Shown here: positions 6,763 to 10,379 of the stretch, piece after piece
Position numbering within the stretch: the stretch's first letter is position 1
Layout: every line of letters begins with the position of its first letter
Assembly (NCBI GenBank): GCA_036172345.1
Contig: JASFBB010000334.1
Coordinates: forward strand, 1-10,379
Length of the DNA: 10,379 bases
Source: NAK82 sp036172345
GTDB taxonomy: Bacteria; Chloroflexota; Anaerolineae; 4572-78; NAK82
Direction of reading: 5' to 3'
Program-made: the position numbers and the translations under genes
The notes under the pieces: generated by a model
The model's input: only the letters and a program-made list of their open reading frames with translations
What the model was told of the DNA's origin: nothing
Database searches by the model: none

Positions 6763-8135
6763 GCTCGCGTGATTATGCCCGATTATACGATGCTTATTAT
6801 TACGCCCATGATTGTGGTCGTCCGTATCAGCGAGATCCGCACTGGCTGTCCTTCTTCGGGGCGATCGCCGATCAAATTGTTGCCCGAATCGCGCCTCACA
6901 CGGTTCTGGATGCCGGCTGTGCGATGGGGCTCCTAGTGGAAGCATTACGTCAGCGTGGCGTCGAGTGCTATGGCGTGGACATTTCCGAATATGCTATCGC
7001 ACGCGTGCACCCAGACATTCGCCCGTTTTGTTGGGTGGGCTCAATCACTGATCCGTTCCCGCAACGTTATGACTTGATCGTGTGCATTGAGATTCTAGAG
7101 CATATGCCAGCGGCTGAATCATACAAAGCTATCGCCAATCTCTGCCAACATACCGACGATATTCTGTTCTCTTCTACCCCCTTTGATTACAAGGAAGTGA
7201 CCCATCTTAATGTGCAACCACCAGAGCATTGGGCAGAGATGTTTGCTCAATATGGGTTCTTCCGCGATGTGGATTTTGATGCCAGCTTCATTCTGCCGTG
7301 GGCGGTGCGCTTTCGCAGGAGAAAGGTTTCACCATCACGGCTGGTGCGTGAGTATGAGAGGCGCTTTTGGCATCTCTGTAAGGAGAACGTCGACCTGCGG
7401 GCTCAGTCTTTGGAGATGCGCGGTCAGATAGCGGAAGCGGATCAGGTTCGAGCGGAAGTGGAGCACACTCAAACGATAGCGGCGACATTCGCGCAGCTTC
7501 GGATTGAGTGTGAATGGCTTAGAACTCAGCTCTCTCGGCAGCGTCGAGGTGGATGGGTGAGGACGCTGTTCAGAATCTGGCAGCGGCTGCATTCTGTGCG
7601 TGTCCTAGGCGGACGTATCATCAAGCGACTCCCTCCCTTGCGGCAACAACCCGTCGTACAGACCTTTGTGGCTGAGGGCGACAATCTGTGCAGTGTATCG
7701 ATCTTAGTGGAGAACCAGCCCTATCCGCTGAGCTCCCCACTTTATATCACCTTAACGGCAGCGGGTGATCCGAATTGTATTTTGTTGGAACGTGTCATCA
7801 GACCGTATGACATACCTGTTGTGGGAGTGCTCAAGCTAGAGTTTGAGCCAATGGGCAAGACGGAGAACCAATCTTATCAGCTAACTGTTCAAGCGCCGAA
7901 TGCCTGTGCCAGCGATACTTTCTACCTCTGGCGGTATGTCAGAGCGGGTCGTCGCAGTGGAGCTTTGCAGTGGGGGGATTGCCCTCTAGGCGGAGAACTG
8001 GTGATGAGCGCAGCCTATGGGATACCACCGAATGTGGTTCCGGACAGGTGGCAGCCACCGTTGTGGGCGGCTGCGTCGCTGTTTGATTTGGAGGCGCTGA
8101 TAAAGGCAGTGATTAAAACGTGGGCGAACGGGTGA
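6759..8135 (+). CDS. SAM-dependent methyltransferase with coiled coil and C-terminal beta-rich domain
   Basis: Probable class I methyltransferase acting on the exported glycan. The 458 residues (ATG at 6759, sharing ATGA with the end of the ATPase gene) contain the SAM-binding motif VLDAGCAMG (49-57), the acidic YGVDIS strand (71-76) and YDLIVCIEILEHM (104-116), typical of the Methyltransf_23/11 group. About residues 193-258 are strongly charged and predicted by eye to be a coiled coil. A basic, helical stretch follows (about 262-292), then a beta-rich domain (about 296-393, from VVQTFVAEGDNLCSVSIL) resembling modules I associate with glycosyltransferases of surface-polysaccharide loci. The substrate is not known. 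Its position directly after a Wzt with a recognition domain suggests it may modify or cap the chain end; sugar O-methylation within the repeat is the simpler alternative. Confidence 0.88.
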   Translation: MSSRDYARLYDAYYYAHDCGRPYQRDPHWLSFFGAIADQIVARIAPHTVLDAGCAMGLLVEALRQRGVECYGVDISEYAIARVHPDIRPFCWVGSITDPFPQRYDLIVCIEILEHMPAAESYKAIANLCQHTDDILFSSTPFDYKEVTHLNVQPPEHWAEMFAQYGFFRDVDFDASFILPWAVRFRRRKVSPSRLVREYERRFWHLCKENVDLRAQSLEMRGQIAEADQVRAEVEHTQTIAATFAQLRIECEWLRTQLSRQRRGGWVRTLFRIWQRLHSVRVLGGRIIKRLPPLRQQPVVQTFVAEGDNLCSVSILVENQPYPLSSPLYITLTAAGDPNCILLERVIRPYDIPVVGVLKLEFEPMGKTENQSYQLTVQAPNACASDTFYLWRYVRAGRRSGALQWGDCPLGGELVMSAAYGIPPNVVPDRWQPPLWAAASLFDLEALIKAVIKTWANG

Positions 8136-8142
8136 TCGGGCT

Positions 8143-10379
8143 ATGACAGACTACCCTACAGTAACCATCATTGTGCTCAATTACAACGGCCGTAAACATC
8201 TGGAAGGGTGCTTGCCATCCTTGTTGCAGCTGGATTACCCGGCGGATCGATTGGAGCTGATGGTGGTGGACAACGCCTCTAGTGATGGTTCGGTTGAGTT
8301 TATCCAGGCTCGCTACCCGCAAGTACGCGTGGTGCGCAGTCCCGAAAATGTAGGTTTTGCCGCTGGAAACAACCTAGGCGCTCGTGAGGCGACAGGACAG
8401 TATGTGGTTTTTCTAAACAATGACATGCGTGTCGATCGCCGATTTGTGACGGGACTGGTAGCGGCCATTCGGAGTGACCCAGAAGCGGTGTGCGCGGGGG
8501 CTAAGATCCTGAACTGGGATGGCAGCAAGTTTGACTTTGCAGGCGCCGCTTCACATTTCGCTGGATATGGTTGCCAGGGGGGGTTTGGCAAGCCTTTTGT
8601 TGAGGATCTTTATTCCAAAATAGAGCCAATCCTTTTCGCTTGTGGCGGCGCTATGATGATCGACCGCCAGGTTTTTCTGGAGGTAGGTGGCTTTGATGAG
8701 AAGTACTTCATCTACTATGAGGATATGGACTTGGGATGGCGCCTATGGGTATTGGGCTATAAAGTGGTCTTTGCTCCCGGAGCAGTGGTCTATCATCATC
8801 ACCACGGCACGATGCGCATCTTCTTGGACTACCGTAAACGAGTGCTCTATAAGCGCAACGCTCTCTACTCGGTTATCAAGAATTACCACGAGGATAGCTT
8901 GAGGCACGTGTTGCCGGCAGTCCTGCTCGGCGCCACGAGCGGCTTGGTGGAACAGGCCGTACGCAAACGTCAACTGGAAATTGAAGACTTCCATATCAAG
9001 AGTGCCAAGAAAGGCCGTGAAAAGCGTGTGGGCATTGACAAGGAGGATATCAGCACGCTTGTCGCCTTCCATGAGGTTGTGGAAAACCTGCCCTATCTTA
9101 TGGAGAAACGACGTTTTATCCAAGAGCATCGAAGGCGTCCTGACAGTGAAGTGTTCAAGCTTTTCCGGGCCCCTTTGTGCTATTGGCCTGATGTCAGCGC
9201 TAGGACTCAGCATATTGTCACTGAAGCATTTGGCGTGCGAGAGCTCTTCTCGGGCATCCCGCGCCGGATCCTGATCTTTAGCTCAGACATTCTGCCTTAT
9301 CCAGGATTGCCCACGGTGGGATCGGGGCTGCGTAGCTGGGGATTGGGTCAAGCTTTGAAAAACCAAGGGCACGAGGTTATCTTCTCGATGCCTCACGCAG
9401 CTTTAAAGGGGCGGGAGAGCCTTATTCCACCTGAGGTCGCCGAGCTGGCCTGGCAATGGTACACCATGCACGAAATAGTACAACGGGTTGATCCGGATGT
9501 TGTGGTTGTTTGCAACTGGCCGCTATTAGATCTGATGGACGCAGAGAAAGTTGAGGTGCCTATCATCCTTGACCAAGCCGGTCCACATCTATTGGAACGC
9601 GAATTCCAGGGATTTGGTAGACAGGAGGATAATGTCCGAAGCAAATTGAACGCATTGCGCAAAGCGGACTACTTTATCAGCGCTGGCCATTGGCAACATC
9701 GCTATTTCCAGGGCTGGCTTGAGCGGGCAGGTTGGACGGAACAAGAACGGCATGAGCGCACTGCGGCTATTCCATTTTCGATGTCTCCGGATCTCCCGCA
9801 GCGCTCGCCACGTGAAGAACTCACGTTTGTCTATGGGGGCATTTTTCTGCCTTGGCAGGATCCCTCATTAGGCCTTTCGATCCTGGTCGAGGAGCTAGAG
9901 CAGCGCAATCAGGGCTGGCTGCGCTTCTTTGGCGGCCGTCATATGGTCTATCCTGTAGATCCAGGTATCTTCGAGGAGCTGATTGCCCGGCTGTGCCAGA
10001 GCCCTCGGGTTATTTTCTCAGGGATCGTTCCTTACGAAGAGTTGATCGAGGAATATCGACGCGCACACGTGGCGTTCGATCTAATGAGGCGAAACTCAGA
10101 ACGGGAGCTAGCTTTCACGACACGGACGGTGGTCTATATGTGGTGTGGTTTGCCGGTCATTTATAACAACTATTCTGAGCTAAGTGAGTACATCCGCGAA
10201 TACGATGCCGGTTGGACGGTAGATCCGGAGGATTGTGAAGCGATCCGCGCCGTGATTGACGAGATATTTACCCATCCAGAATATGTGGCCGAGCGGGGGC
10301 GCAATGCACAGCGATTGGTGCGCGAACGATTGAACTGGAACTTGACCATCCAGCCAATGGAGAGTTTCATACGTTGGGC
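8143..10379 (+). CDS. Bifunctional glycosyltransferase: GT2 domain fused to GT-B (GT4-like) domain, 3' end outside window
   Basis: The reading frame is open for at least 745 residues from the ATG at 8143, 7 bases after the methyltransferase stop, and runs off the window. Residues 1 to about 250 are a GT-A fold family 2 transferase of the rhamnosyltransferase (WbbL-like) type: VTIIVLNYNG at the start, DNASSDGS (43-50), the metal-site variant NNDM (92-95), CGGAMMIDR, and the catalytic YYEDMDLGWRL (Glu193, Asp194). A helical bridge follows (about 250-370). From about residue 373 (RRILIFSSDILPYPG) there is a GT-B transferase with the C-terminal lobe motif WCGLPVIYNN and an alpha/beta pattern like family GT4. 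The two domains may add successive sugars to one glycan on the cytoplasmic face. The usual Glu-X7-Glu of GT4 is not intact. Donor and acceptor sugars cannot be assigned. Confidence 0.9.
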   Translation, partial: MTDYPTVTIIVLNYNGRKHLEGCLPSLLQLDYPADRLELMVVDNASSDGSVEFIQARYPQVRVVRSPENVGFAAGNNLGAREATGQYVVFLNNDMRVDRRFVTGLVAAIRSDPEAVCAGAKILNWDGSKFDFAGAASHFAGYGCQGGFGKPFVEDLYSKIEPILFACGGAMMIDRQVFLEVGGFDEKYFIYYEDMDLGWRLWVLGYKVVFAPGAVVYHHHHGTMRIFLDYRKRVLYKRNALYSVIKNYHEDSLRHVLPAVLLGATSGLVEQAVRKRQLEIEDFHIKSAKKGREKRVGIDKEDISTLVAFHEVVENLPYLMEKRRFIQEHRRRPDSEVFKLFRAPLCYWPDVSARTQHIVTEAFGVRELFSGIPRRILIFSSDILPYPGLPTVGSGLRSWGLGQALKNQGHEVIFSMPHAALKGRESLIPPEVAELAWQWYTMHEIVQRVDPDVVVVCNWPLLDLMDAEKVEVPIILDQAGPHLLEREFQGFGRQEDNVRSKLNALRKADYFISAGHWQHRYFQGWLERAGWTEQERHERTAAIPFSMSPDLPQRSPREELTFVYGGIFLPWQDPSLGLSILVEELEQRNQGWLRFFGGRHMVYPVDPGIFEELIARLCQSPRVIFSGIVPYEELIEEYRRAHVAFDLMRRNSERELAFTTRTVVYMWCGLPVIYNNYSELSEYIREYDAGWTVDPEDCEAIRAVIDEIFTHPEYVAERGRNAQRLVRERLNWNLTIQPMESFIRW

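Noticed and set aside
8743..9213. A 156-residue minus-strand reading frame
   Set aside because: It is antisense to the glycosyltransferase, whose motifs are intact across the same stretch.

Overview
The window looks like a piece of a bacterial chromosome, most probably from the Chloroflexota (an Anaerolineae-like lineage). That placement is an inference. It rests on moderate GC content, frequent GTG starts, and especially on the large membrane-anchored protein with Pro/Thr-rich linkers, a LysM domain and a TolB-like propeller, an architecture I associate with that phylum. No RNA genes, insertion sequences, CRISPR arrays or phage genes were seen.

Region 1 (1-1875, minus strand) is a copper-homeostasis operon read from right to left: csoR (copper-sensing repressor), a CopZ-like chaperone, a small CXXC protein of unknown function, and copA (copper P-type ATPase, whose 3' part lies outside the window). 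A near-perfect sigma70 promoter and a G/C-rich palindrome matching the CsoR operator type sit at the head of the operon. This suggests that the repressor controls its own operon: Cu(I) would release CsoR, CopZ would carry the copper, and CopA would export it. About 190 bases (1876-2068) between this operon and the next gene hold no gene or clear terminator that I can support.

Region 2 (2069-4372, minus strand) is one long gene for a membrane-anchored multidomain protein. It has a cytoplasmic N-terminal module, one membrane helix, a PsbP-like domain, a LysM domain and a C-terminal TolB-like beta-propeller, joined by Pro/Thr linkers. It is divergent from region 3 across about 210 bases (4373-4586) that contain a plausible minus-strand promoter and small inverted repeats.

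Region 3 (4587-10379, plus strand) is a compact cell-surface polysaccharide operon: an ABC-2 permease (Wzm type), an ATPase with a C-terminal glycan-recognition domain (Wzt type), a methyltransferase with a coiled coil and an extra beta-rich domain, and a very long glycosyltransferase with a GT2 domain fused to a GT-B domain, cut by the window end. The genes overlap or are separated by a few bases, so they are probably cotranscribed. The likely logic is that glycosyltransferases build a chain on a lipid carrier, the methyltransferase modifies or caps it, Wzt recognises the finished end, and Wzm/Wzt export it. The pairing of a coiled-coil methyltransferase with a glycan-recognising Wzt recalls the WbdD/Wzt chain-length system and is the most interesting hypothesis in the window.
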